A program made the position numbers and the translations under genes. Shown piece by piece: positions 11,762 to 19,281 of a DNA stretch of 64,000 nt (position 1 is its first letter; each line of letters begins with the position of its first letter). The DNA is from Magnetococcales bacterium (GTDB taxonomy: Bacteria > Pseudomonadota > Magnetococcia > Magnetococcales > Magnetaquicoccaceae): the NCBI GenBank assembly GCA_015231915.1, contig JADGAR010000005.1:35716-99715 (forward strand), given 5' to 3'. The notes under the pieces were generated by a model, which saw only the letters and a program-made list of their open reading frames with translations, made no database searches and was not told where the DNA came from.

Positions 11762-12403
11762 ATGATCAAACACGGCCCGGTGGCCAGGGAAGGGTGGCCC
11801 TTCATCGCGATTTTCGTATTGGTGGCACTGGCGGGGACGTGGTCTTCCCTGGCGCGACCGGTAGTGGGGATCCTGTGGTTGTTGGCCATCTGGTGCGTGT
11901 GGTTCTTCCGCGACCCGGATCGCCAGACGCCCCAGGGAGAGGGGATGGTGATCGCCCCGGCGGACGGACGGGTGGTGGCGGTGGAGGTGGTGCCGGAAGC
12001 GCCCCTGTCGGGACTGCCGGCGCGCAAGTTCTCGATTTTCATGAACGTGTTCAGCGTGCATGTGAACCGTTTTCCCGTTCCGGGCCGGGTGGAGAAGGTG
12101 AGCTACCATGCGGGCCGTTTCCTGAACGCCGCGTTGGACAAGGCGTCATCCGAAAACGAACGGATGGAGGTCCTGGCCAGGACGGCGTCGGGGGTGCCGA
12201 TCACCTTCGTGCAGGTGGCGGGTCTGGTGGCGCGGCGCATCGTCTGTTACCTGCAACCCGGCCAGAGTCTGGCGGCAGGGGAGCGGTTCGGGCTGATCCG
12301 TTTCGGCTCGCGGGTGGATGTCTACCTGCCGCTGACCGCGCACATCGAGTTGGCCATCGGCGATGCGACCGTTGCCGGCGAGACGGTGATCGCCCGTTTG
12401 TGA
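11762..12403 (+). CDS. psd: Phosphatidylserine decarboxylase proenzyme (short type)
   Basis: Decarboxylates phosphatidylserine to phosphatidylethanolamine at the inner membrane. The track start at 11594 reads through the previous gene. The better start is 11762, where AGGAG precedes MIKHGPVAREGWPF, giving 213 aa, the size of the short Psd type. The first ~40 residues are hydrophobic. The autocleavage serine that becomes the pyruvoyl group lies in IRFGSRVDVYLP near the C-terminus. Upstream motifs include FMNVFSVHVNRFPVPG. It works directly after PssA, encoded next. Confidence 0.93.
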   Translation: MIKHGPVAREGWPFIAIFVLVALAGTWSSLARPVVGILWLLAIWCVWFFRDPDRQTPQGEGMVIAPADGRVVAVEVVPEAPLSGLPARKFSIFMNVFSVHVNRFPVPGRVEKVSYHAGRFLNAALDKASSENERMEVLARTASGVPITFVQVAGLVARRIVCYLQPGQSLAAGERFGLIRFGSRVDVYLPLTAHIELAIGDATVAGETVIARL

Positions 12404-12452
12404 TCGAGCGCCATTCCTTGTCCATCAGCCATCATTAAGGGGAGCAGCCGCC

Positions 12453-13271
12453 GTGTCCACCGTGTCCGAGATCACGAGCAAGCGAGGGGCATACATCTTT
12501 CCGTGCCTGTTGACCACAGGAGGGATGTTTTTTGGGTTTTACGCCATCATGGCGGCGTTGACCGGGAAGTACGAACAGGGAGCGCTGGCCATTGTGGTTG
12601 CCGGGGTGTTCGACGGGCTGGACGGTCGGGTGGCGCGGGCAATGAACGCCACGTCGGCCTTCGGCAAGGAACTGGACAGCCTGGCGGATTTTCTCTCTTT
12701 CGGGATCGCGCCGGCGGTGCTGATCCACCAGTGGGCCTTGACGCCGTTCGCCAGGGTGGGCTGGGCCGGGGCGTTTCTGTTCGCCGTGTGCGGGGCCTTG
12801 CGGCTGGCGCGGTTCAACGTGCAGAAGTCGGCGGCGGACGAGGAGGTGGCGAAACGCTATTTTCAGGGGTTGCCGATTCCGGCTGCCGCCGGGGTGTTGT
12901 CCTCGACGGTCCTGTTCTATGTGACGCTGGGGATCGCCCCCTCCGCACCCGGCAACGAAGCGGCAGGGATTGCCGATTTCTGGCGCTGGCTGCCGTTGTT
13001 TCTGGTCTATGCCCTGGGCATATTGATGGTGAGCGGGATTCGTTTTCGCAGCTTCAAGGAGTTCTCCTGGCACCGGAAGCGCCCGTTTCTGGCCATGGTG
13101 AGCGTGGTGGTGTTCATCACGGTGCTGACGATTCACATGGCGACCACCCTTTTCGTGGTGGGCTGGGCCTATCTGTTGTCCGCGCTGCACAGCCACCGGG
13201 AATACCGCGCACTGCTCGCCCAGGGCCAGGAGGAGGAAGAGGACGAGGAGAAGGATTTCAACGCCACTTGA
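12453..13271 (+). CDS. pssA: CDP-diacylglycerol-serine O-phosphatidyltransferase
   Basis: Makes phosphatidylserine from CDP-diacylglycerol and serine, supplying Psd. This multi-spanning membrane protein has 272 aa. The CDP-alcohol phosphatidyltransferase signature DG(x)2AR(x)8G(x)3D(x)3D is seen in DGRVARAMNATSAFGKELDS and the following LADF. The C-terminal tail is acidic (EEEEDEEKD). The GTG start is preceded by AAGGGGAG. It lies 49 bp after psd. Confidence 0.94.
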   Translation: MSTVSEITSKRGAYIFPCLLTTGGMFFGFYAIMAALTGKYEQGALAIVVAGVFDGLDGRVARAMNATSAFGKELDSLADFLSFGIAPAVLIHQWALTPFARVGWAGAFLFAVCGALRLARFNVQKSAADEEVAKRYFQGLPIPAAAGVLSSTVLFYVTLGIAPSAPGNEAAGIADFWRWLPLFLVYALGILMVSGIRFRSFKEFSWHRKRPFLAMVSVVVFITVLTIHMATTLFVVGWAYLLSALHSHREYRALLAQGQEEEEDEEKDFNAT

Positions 13272-13296
13272 GGGAAACCAAGAATCGGGAGCCGCC

Positions 13297-14313
13297 ATGC
13301 CACAAACAAATGTGGAGTCTCAGCCAGAGAGTCTTGCCAAGTTGGTTGACATCTCCCAACCCCATGACCGCCTGATCAAGGCATTGCTATCACAACCAGA
13401 AACGACGGATCAATTTTTCCGTGAACACCTGCCTGCGGAGATCGTAGAGCAATTGACAGCGGACTTGCCCGAATTGGTAGAAGGTTCGTTTGTGCCAGAT
13501 GCCCTAAGCCTGTTCATCTCCGACAAACTGTTTCGCGTAAAAACGGCCCAGGGTGCCCCAGCGTTCATCCATGTATTGACCGAACACAAAAGCTATCCAG
13601 ATCGCAAAGTATCTTGGCAGATTGCACGCGGCATCATGGCCTGCACAGAACAGTTTATCCGAGAAATGGGCAAAAACTGGGAATCGCTGCCAGCCGTTAT
13701 CCCGGTGTTGATCTACCACGGCAACTCCCCATGGAACCATCCCAATAATCTGATTTCCCTGGTCGATGCCAACAGTGCCATACACCCATGGCTGCTGAAT
13801 GTCCAATATATTCTTGTCGATTTGAGTGCCACGGCGGATCCACTCTTGTCTCGACACGCCCGCTTGCGGGCAGGGTTTCTGGCATTGAAATACGGAACTC
13901 GCAGTCCGGCAGAACAGACAGAAGCCCTTGGACAGATTGCCGATGCACTGCGGGATGCACCAGAACTTTTGGTGCCAGTGATGATTTATTTAATGGCTAC
14001 ATTCACATTACTAAAGAAGAAAACCGTGCATGAGATCGTCATGCATGTCAAACCAGGGGAGGAACCGGAAATGATGTCCATCTTTGCACAAGAGATCTTG
14101 AACAACGGCAAACCAGAGTGGGCCGCCATGGTGCGGAATGAAGGCCGCCAGGAAGAAGCCGCTTACATGCTGCTCAAACAGATGCGGCGCAAGTTTGGCC
14201 AGACTCCGGACTGGGTGACCGAGAAAGTCAGGTCGGCAAACCTGGAATTGATCGAGACCTGGAGCGACAACTTCGTCTTCGCCAACTCCGTGGACGAGGT
14301 CTTCGCGCAGTGA
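13297..14313 (+). CDS. Rpn-family recombination-promoting nuclease / putative transposase
   Basis: This 338-aa protein matches the Rpn/Transposase_31 family of PD-(D/E)XK nucleases. The N-terminus HDRLIKALLSQPETTDQFF is typical, as is FVPDALSLFISDKLFRVK to AFIHVLTEHKSYPDRK, which supplies the D...E-x-K-type acidic and lysine residues. The C-terminal region (MLLKQMRRKFGQ) is also typical. Family members promote RecA-independent recombination and are often scattered in multiple copies. It starts 25 bp after pssA and marks the beginning of the accessory region. Full length suggests it is intact. Confidence 0.85.
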   Translation: MPQTNVESQPESLAKLVDISQPHDRLIKALLSQPETTDQFFREHLPAEIVEQLTADLPELVEGSFVPDALSLFISDKLFRVKTAQGAPAFIHVLTEHKSYPDRKVSWQIARGIMACTEQFIREMGKNWESLPAVIPVLIYHGNSPWNHPNNLISLVDANSAIHPWLLNVQYILVDLSATADPLLSRHARLRAGFLALKYGTRSPAEQTEALGQIADALRDAPELLVPVMIYLMATFTLLKKKTVHEIVMHVKPGEEPEMMSIFAQEILNNGKPEWAAMVRNEGRQEEAAYMLLKQMRRKFGQTPDWVTEKVRSANLELIETWSDNFVFANSVDEVFAQ

Positions 14314-14452
14314 GCGGATTGCCCGGATCGGACGACACCTTGCCATTTTCCGGTCCGGATTCTCCATTTCTCCGTTTACGTTCGAAAGGTTTGATGAAAA
14401 GCCCATTGCCATCCAAGCGGGAGGCGAAAAAGGCGGATCCACAGGTGCCTCG

Positions 14453-14945
14453 TTTCACGCCAGAGAAAGTTTGACTGGCGGCAAAAAAGCATTGCATATC
14501 AACACTTTTAGTTGCACCCTGTATCAACTGATCGCCAAGAGCAACATCAAACAGATTCTCCAACCCGTCATTTTCCTGTTACATTCCGTTACGGATAATG
14601 AGTTCGCAACCGTATCACTTGCTCCACCATTTTTATTTTACATGGTTTTATCGTTGTCTGGAGTGGATTTTGGGGTGGCTTGAGTAAAGACGAAAAAGTC
14701 AAATATTTCCAATGGTTGCGAGGGGCGATTGAAAAACGCACTTGGTCAAAACTTGAGATTGCAGGCTTTGGAAAAAGCGGCCACTATTCTGCCCACGGCC
14801 CCATTCTCCAAAACCTGTAGCCCCGCTATGGGTGGGTCCGGGAATTACGGACTCATTTAATGGTATGATATTGTGAGAATATGTCACCGGATTTCATGGG
14901 ATTTTCGGGGATTTCGGCGGAACAAGGGAAATAGGTATAGTGTCC
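14453..14945 (+). mobile_element. Truncated left copy of the inverted element
   Basis: About 490 bp matches, in opposite orientation, the element at 17646-18224. It keeps the body and the right terminal repeat (14863-14945, ~79/83 identical by eye to the other ends) but lacks the other terminus. A degraded reading frame runs through it: QLIAKSNIKQILQPVIFLLH is shared with the right copy, then a change in T-count shifts frame into FWGGLSKDEKVKYFQWLRGA. I do not recognise this protein. The 70-aa ORF at 14471-14683 is part of it. The preceding gap 14314-14452 holds nothing I can name. Confidence 0.6.
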
Positions 14946-15021
14946 CCGGATTTTGTCCCCGGATTTCGGTATAGTGTCCCCGGATTTTAGTGTCCCCGGA
15001 TTTTAGTGTCCCCGGATTTCG
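14937..15021 (+). repeat. Cluster of TGTCCCCGGATTT short repeats
   Basis: About five imperfect copies of a TGTCCCCGGATTTY unit follow one another just outside the terminal repeat of the left element. Related strings recur at 16590-16680, 17600-17650 and 18217-18283. Similar GGTGTCCCCGG strings are, from memory, common beside REP-type repeats and small transposases; no such transposase is visible here. Confidence 0.6.
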
Positions 15022-15082
15022 ATTATGCCCCAGGATTTCGGATTAAATAGGTATAGTGTAACCGGATTTAGCGATCTACCGG

Positions 15083-15143
15083 ATTTATGGGATTTATGGG
15101 ATTTATGGGATTTATGGGATTTATGGGATTTATGGGATTTATG
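15083..15143 (+). repeat. 9-bp tandem repeat (ATTTATGGG)
   Basis: Six full copies of ATTTATGGG plus a seven-base partial copy lie head to tail, immediately upstream of the stop codon of the RelA-like gene. There is no spacer between units, so this is not a CRISPR array. It probably arose by slippage from a GGATTT-containing repeat. Confidence 0.9.
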
Positions 15144-15154
15144 CGTCCCCGGAT

Positions 15155-16423
15155 TTAAAGGTATCCTAATATTTCTCCTGATTTCCTTGAATTAAGGGAA
15201 ACAGGACCGTTCGTGCTAGACATTGAAACAAGATCTTTGTCGACGAGCAGACGAAGCGAAGAATCAAAGCTCATAACAGATTTGCAATAATGATTCTTGA
15301 GTGTTTGAATACTGCACGCTCTACCGTAAAACTTTCTATTATGCAAAGCCAATAAAATCTGTCTCGCGTCGCTATCTATATCAATGCGTCGGCTAAAACC
15401 GACAACTGATTGATCGAGACGTTCCAATACAGAATCATAGCTGCCAATACCAAAATAATGACTATGTGTTTGCCGGATAGTGGCGACATCTGATGATCCG
15501 ATCATCACAACTTCAAAACCATCGCTAGCTGGGTACTGATATTCATATTCAACATACTTCTGGCTTGCCTTATCTGAATCTCTGCTAACAATATCCCATG
15601 TTACGAATGAACCTGTATTCCAATCAAACACAATGATCCAGTTATTGAATCCAGCACGTTTTTCCTCTTTAGCGATCAGCGTTTTAATAATATCCTCGTT
15701 CACATAGCTGTCAAATACACGGTTAGAATCCGAATTTCTTATGGTATTTTCAGCTTTTTCTCGGAGAAGGTCAATATCGATTTTTTGTTGAGGCGAGGGT
15801 TTTCTTCCAGATTCAATTTCGTGGAAAACTGCCGACAATCTCTTAAAGTAATTAATTACTTGATCATCGCCCTCTTTCTCCTTTAGCCGGTATCCGTAAA
15901 TAACGGACGTCCGCTCTATGCTTTCTGCCCAATAATGTTGGACTTGGCTACGAATTTGCAATTCAAGAGCGCATCCAGAATGATCCAATATGATATGGAG
16001 CGCTCGATAGCCAGTATCATCCCTCCCATTTTCTCGGTAGTCTGTGATTCGTTTAATGGAGAATCCAACTGCTCCTAATATCTCTTTATTAATAAATTTC
16101 ACCACATTGTCAATATCTTTGTTTTCATTTACAACTATTCTGCATCCACCAATATCTTGTAGTTGAGTTAATCGAACGCTAAATCTGTTGAGTTTGCGAA
16201 TAATTTGGGGCTTTCGTTTTAATCTCTGAGCTACATAATATTTGATACCAAGAGAAGAAAGCCAATTTTGAAGTTTTACAGTACAATCTGTGAGAGGTTG
16301 AAGATGTGACTTTCTGTATTCATCAAAAATGTCATGGAATTTACGCGTATCTTCCACAGAAAGATCATCTTGCATTGCAAGAGCTTTTCCTGCACGGTCA
16401 ATCTTGGACCTTGATAAGGACAT
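15155..16423 (-). CDS. RelA/SpoT-domain (alarmone-synthetase-like) protein
   Basis: This 422-aa protein has a Rel-type nucleotidyltransferase domain at ~55-180. Visible motifs are RLKRKPQIIRKL, LQDIGGCRIVV (Asp90), TGYRALHIIL, and ALELQIRSQVQHYWAE (Glu154). There is no HD hydrolase, TGS or ACT domain, so it resembles a stand-alone small synthetase. The ~240-residue C-terminal part is unrecognised; in fused toxic synthetases such as CapRel an extra domain controls activity, but no homology is claimed. AGAGG precedes the ATG. The gene is AT-rich compared with the core genes and lies between inverted element copies. Products (pppGpp, pppApp or tRNA pyrophosphorylation) cannot be read from the sequence. 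Confidence 0.8.
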   Translation of the reverse strand: MSLSRSKIDRAGKALAMQDDLSVEDTRKFHDIFDEYRKSHLQPLTDCTVKLQNWLSSLGIKYYVAQRLKRKPQIIRKLNRFSVRLTQLQDIGGCRIVVNENKDIDNVVKFINKEILGAVGFSIKRITDYRENGRDDTGYRALHIILDHSGCALELQIRSQVQHYWAESIERTSVIYGYRLKEKEGDDQVINYFKRLSAVFHEIESGRKPSPQQKIDIDLLREKAENTIRNSDSNRVFDSYVNEDIIKTLIAKEEKRAGFNNWIIVFDWNTGSFVTWDIVSRDSDKASQKYVEYEYQYPASDGFEVVMIGSSDVATIRQTHSHYFGIGSYDSVLERLDQSVVGFSRRIDIDSDARQILLALHNRKFYGRACSIQTLKNHYCKSVMSFDSSLRLLVDKDLVSMSSTNGPVSLNSRKSGEILGYL

Positions 16424-16753
16424 GTGATACCTCTACGACTAATGATGTTGACAACATAGGAGATAAAATATTATCCACCTGCTCGACGCTGCATATCCTC
16501 ATTCCTTTGAGGTAAGGACGTTAGTACAGTCTCGCCACTATGCAAGCGTTACACGCAAAGCCGACAGCCCAGCATTGCAGGGTCAGAATTGAGTGTGCGA
16601 AATCCGGTGACAAAATCCGATGACATGACAAAATCCGGTGACACCATACCTCTGGAAATCCGCTACCAAATCCGGTAGGGTCGAGAACTGGCGCGCCGAT
16701 TGAGGAAAGGAACTCAATCCCACTCACTTCACGTTTCCAGTTCCCGCCACATC

Positions 16754-16786
16754 GAACCGGACGTGCGGTTTTCCCGCATCCGGCTC
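16754..16786 (-). ncRNA. Group II intron domain V
   Basis: Minus strand reads GAGCCGGATGCGGGAAAACC then GCACGTCCGGTTC: the conserved domain V hairpin with the AGC catalytic triad near its 5' base and a GAAA-type loop. It sits ~13 bases after the RT stop codon, the expected place. Confidence 0.85.
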
Positions 16787-16798
16787 TCGGACAAGGTA

Positions 16799-17590
16799 TC
16801 ACACTTTCGCACGCAGGAAGTTGAGCCGCAATTGTTGCATAGAGATCAGACCCAGCTTTTGATGCAGGTATCTGTCTGGGTATCGTGCTTCCCCATTGCC
16901 TCTTTGCTTATGCTTTCTGCACAACCACTGACGGAGCCGATGTTTGGTATGAGCATCAACAGAAGCATATGAGCGACGAACTGCGCCTACAGAAAAATAG
17001 TTGGCCCAGCCTGTCAACTTACGGTTGATATCTTTCACCAATTCTTCGGCATCTTCCCATAACCATCTTTGATCTGTGCGGTCGCTGATTGTAGCGCAAA
17101 ATTTCTCCACGCTCTTCTTTGACGGCCACGTCCCTAAAATGGCTCGGCCTCCCTTCATGGTCGGATAATATCGACCAATGGTATAGCCCAGAAAATTGAA
17201 CGTCTCTTCAGGAATACAGCAAATTCGGGTCTTTTCTTCGTTTACCGTCAGTTTCAGCTTTGCCATCATCTCCCGCATGATTCGCATCGCCGCTTCCGCC
17301 GAACCTTGACAACATATGACGAAATCATCGGCATAGTTGACAATGTGACCGTCCAATACATTTTCATGACCCAGGGCTTTCCACCCCAGTATGAAACGGC
17401 GCATGTAAAGGTTTGACAGCAAGGGCGAAATTGGTGCCCCTTGCGGTGTACCCCGCTTGGTGTCTTTGGCTACGGTCGTTTGACTTTTGTTTCCTTTGTC
17501 GTCTTTCTCTTCAACCGGCATTGTCAACCACATCTTAATCAGATGCAGCATCTGGCCGTCGCTAATCCGACGACTAATCAGAAAATCCAA
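16799..17590 (-). pseudogene. Group II intron reverse transcriptase/maturase, N-terminally truncated
   Basis: The 263-aa ORF retains the RT core from about block 4 on: GTPQGAPISPLLSNLY, the catalytic YADD in HIVNYADDFVICCQ, FNFLGYTIG, then the thumb/maturase domain X (DINRKLTGWANYF). The first five residues (MDFLI) derive from flanking repeat DNA rather than RT. About 150-200 N-terminal residues are missing compared with full-length enzymes, so it is not expected to be active. No HNH endonuclease domain is seen at the C-terminus. Confidence 0.85.
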
Positions 17591-17645
17591 TCAGAAAATC
17601 CGAAATCCGGGGACACCATACCTATTTCCCTTAATTCAAATCCGA

Positions 17646-18224
17646 GGACACCATACCTATTTCCCTTGTTCCGCCGAAATCCCCGAAAATCCCATGAAAT
17701 CCGGTGACATATTTTCACGATATCATGCCATTAAGTGGGTCTGTAATTCCAAAACCTACCTATGGCTTGTTCACAGATTTTGGAGAATGCGTCCGCGGGC
17801 AGAATAGTAGCCGCTTTTTTCGAATTCTGCAAGCCCAAGTTTTTACCAAGTGCATTTTTTAACTGCTCTTCGTAACTATCGGAAATATTGAATTTTCTTG
17901 TCTCTGCTCAGGCCACCCCAAAACCCACGCCAGACAACAATAAAACAATGTAAAATAAAAAATTGTGGAGCAAGTGATGCAGTTTTGAACTCATAATACG
18001 TAATAAAGTATAACATGAAAATGACGGGTTGGAGAATCTGTTTGATGTTGCTCTTGGTTGCCAGTTGATACAGGGTGAAACCAAAATGATTGATATGAAA
18101 TATTTTTTTTCGCAAGTCAAACCTTCTCTGGCGTGAAAATAGCATGATATCGTGAAAATATGTCACCGGATTTCATGGGATTTTCGGGGATTTCGGCAAA
18201 ACAAGGGAAACAGGTATGGTGTCC
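17646..18224 (-). mobile_element. 579-bp element with 83-bp terminal inverted repeats
   Basis: The ends 17646-17728 and 18142-18224 are inverted copies of one another, ~80/83 identical by eye (GGACACCATACCTRTTTCCC at the outer edges). The interior matches the body of 14453-14945 in opposite orientation and carries a decayed reading frame on the minus strand (96-aa ORF 18166-17876, QLATKSNIKQILQPVIFMLY). It is too small to encode a known transposase, so it looks like a MITE or internally deleted transposon. No clear target-site duplication was found. It lies between the intron remnant and the HigBA pair. Confidence 0.7.
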
Positions 18225-18283
18225 ACGGATTTCTTTTGATGTCCCACGATTTCTTTGGCGTGTCCCCGGATTTCTTTGGCGCG
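18217..18283 (+). repeat. Short repeats flanking the right element
   Basis: Three imperfect ~23-bp units of the form TGTCCACGGATTTCTTT follow the element's right end. They belong to the same short-repeat family as those at 14937-15021. Confidence 0.55.
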
Positions 18284-18323
18284 GGATGTACAAGAACCCA
18301 GGCGCTTGATCGAAGTGTCCGCT

Positions 18324-18641
18324 TTATCTGGGAGACAATTTCAGTTCCAGTTTGCACCCAATGGCATCGGCATAACGACGCAGGGTAGCCAGGGAGGGCG
18401 AAGTGCGCCCATTGCCCAGCGAAGACTCCAGCCGGGAAATGGCACTTGCAGTAGTCCCCATGCGTTGAGCGATCTGCTGCTGGGTTAGCCCAGCCGCTTT
18501 ACGTGCCATCAAGAACACGGAAAGAGCAGAATATTCGTCCTCTAGGGCATCGTAGGCAAGTTTGAAACCTGGACGTTTGAAGGCCTCCTGCAATTCCACA
18601 TTTAGGTCCATCGGTACGGGATTATAGCAGTCATCTTCCAT
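18324..18641 (-). CDS. HigA-like antitoxin, XRE helix-turn-helix
   Basis: A 105-aa protein with an XRE-type helix-turn-helix in its second half: ARKAAGLTQQQIAQRMGTTASAISRLES, then LATLRRYADAIGCKLEL. It begins inside the end of the upstream toxin gene (11-base overlap), so the pair is translationally coupled. As in higBA systems, the toxin gene comes first. The antitoxin is expected to neutralise the toxin and repress the operon by DNA binding. Confidence 0.85.
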   Translation of the reverse strand: MEDDCYNPVPMDLNVELQEAFKRPGFKLAYDALEDEYSALSVFLMARKAAGLTQQQIAQRMGTTASAISRLESSLGNGRTSPSLATLRRYADAIGCKLELKLSPR

Positions 18642-18960
18642 GTTGCACCTCCTTCAACCGCTTGCGGGCAAGGCGAAGTTCATCGTGGGGAGTCTCGTTG
18701 CTCTTCTTGATAAAGCCATGCAGGATCACAATGGTTCGTCCGGTCTGCATACAATAAAAGGCACGTCCGGCTCCTTCTTGTCCACGGCAACGTAACTCGA
18801 ACAAACCACCACCCATGGCACGTGAATGCGGCATCCGCAAATCAATGCCATGCTCATACAGCAAATCAGCAAGGCGCAAAAAATCAGCATACACGTCGTC
18901 TGGCCAAGATTTGATCCCTTGGTGAACACGCTCGCTATAGAAAGAAATCGTCCAGTTCAT
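18631..18960 (-). CDS. HigB/RelE-superfamily toxin (Gp49-like)
   Basis: This 109-aa protein matches the phage-derived Gp49-like/HigB family: RMPHSRAMGGGLFELRCRGQ, RAFYCMQTGRTIVILHGFIK, then a basic C-terminus (KSNETPHDELRLARKRL). These proteins are ribosome-dependent mRNA endonucleases of the RelE fold. It is first in a two-gene operon with the HTH antitoxin and appears intact. Confidence 0.85.
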   Translation of the reverse strand: MNWTISFYSERVHQGIKSWPDDVYADFLRLADLLYEHGIDLRMPHSRAMGGGLFELRCRGQEGAGRAFYCMQTGRTIVILHGFIKKSNETPHDELRLARKRLKEVQHGR

Positions 18961-18981
18961 ATGGCGATATTAGCATTCCTG

Positions 18982-19179
18982 CTAATAAGTGGCAAGCACT
19001 GTTTCAACCAACCCAACAAAGGAGCAAACAACCATAAAAAATTGGATCCAACCGGGCGATACCGTCACGGTATCCGCCCCTGTTACCCGTTTCTTGAGCA
19101 CCACTTTGCCAGTGGCGTCTACCCCATGAAGTTGAAAGATATTCTTTGCCGAATCCAACCCGATTGTTGTAACGTTCAT
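18982..19179 (-). pseudogene. IS110-family transposase fragment (N-terminus)
   Basis: The first ~32 residues (MNVTTIGLDSAKNIFQLHGV through KVVLKKRV) match the start of DEDD-type IS110 transposases, including the first catalytic Asp. Homology then stops and the frame runs into unrelated sequence before a stop. Only ~10% of the ~340-aa gene remains, so it is an inactive remnant marking the accessory-region boundary. Confidence 0.75.
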
Positions 19180-19281
19180 TTTGGATCCCTCAAGGATTTA
19201 TGAATGATTGCATACACCTCCATTCTGGCACATTCGATGCCTTTTCAGAAAGGATGGGTCCATCCCATCACCATAGCCATT

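Larger units (their letters stand above)
16690..17590 (-). mobile_element. 5'-truncated group II intron
   Basis: Minus-strand order is reverse-transcriptase remainder (17590-16799), then domain V RNA (16786-16754), then a domain VI-like region with the GATTGAG/CTCAATC hairpin near 16690-16720. The 5' ribozyme domains and the first part of the RT are missing. The breakpoint near 17575 abuts GGATTT-type repeats. The exact 3' splice site is not determined. The rest of the gap to 16423 holds only short GGTGAC/GGATTT repeat fragments. Confidence 0.75.

Noticed and set aside
14471-14683. 70-aa ORF as a real gene
   Set aside because: It is a frameshifted part of the inverted element; the right copy reads the same segment in a different frame pattern.
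15083-15143. CRISPR array
   Set aside because: Repeats are 9 bp, contiguous and without spacers, and no cas gene is present.
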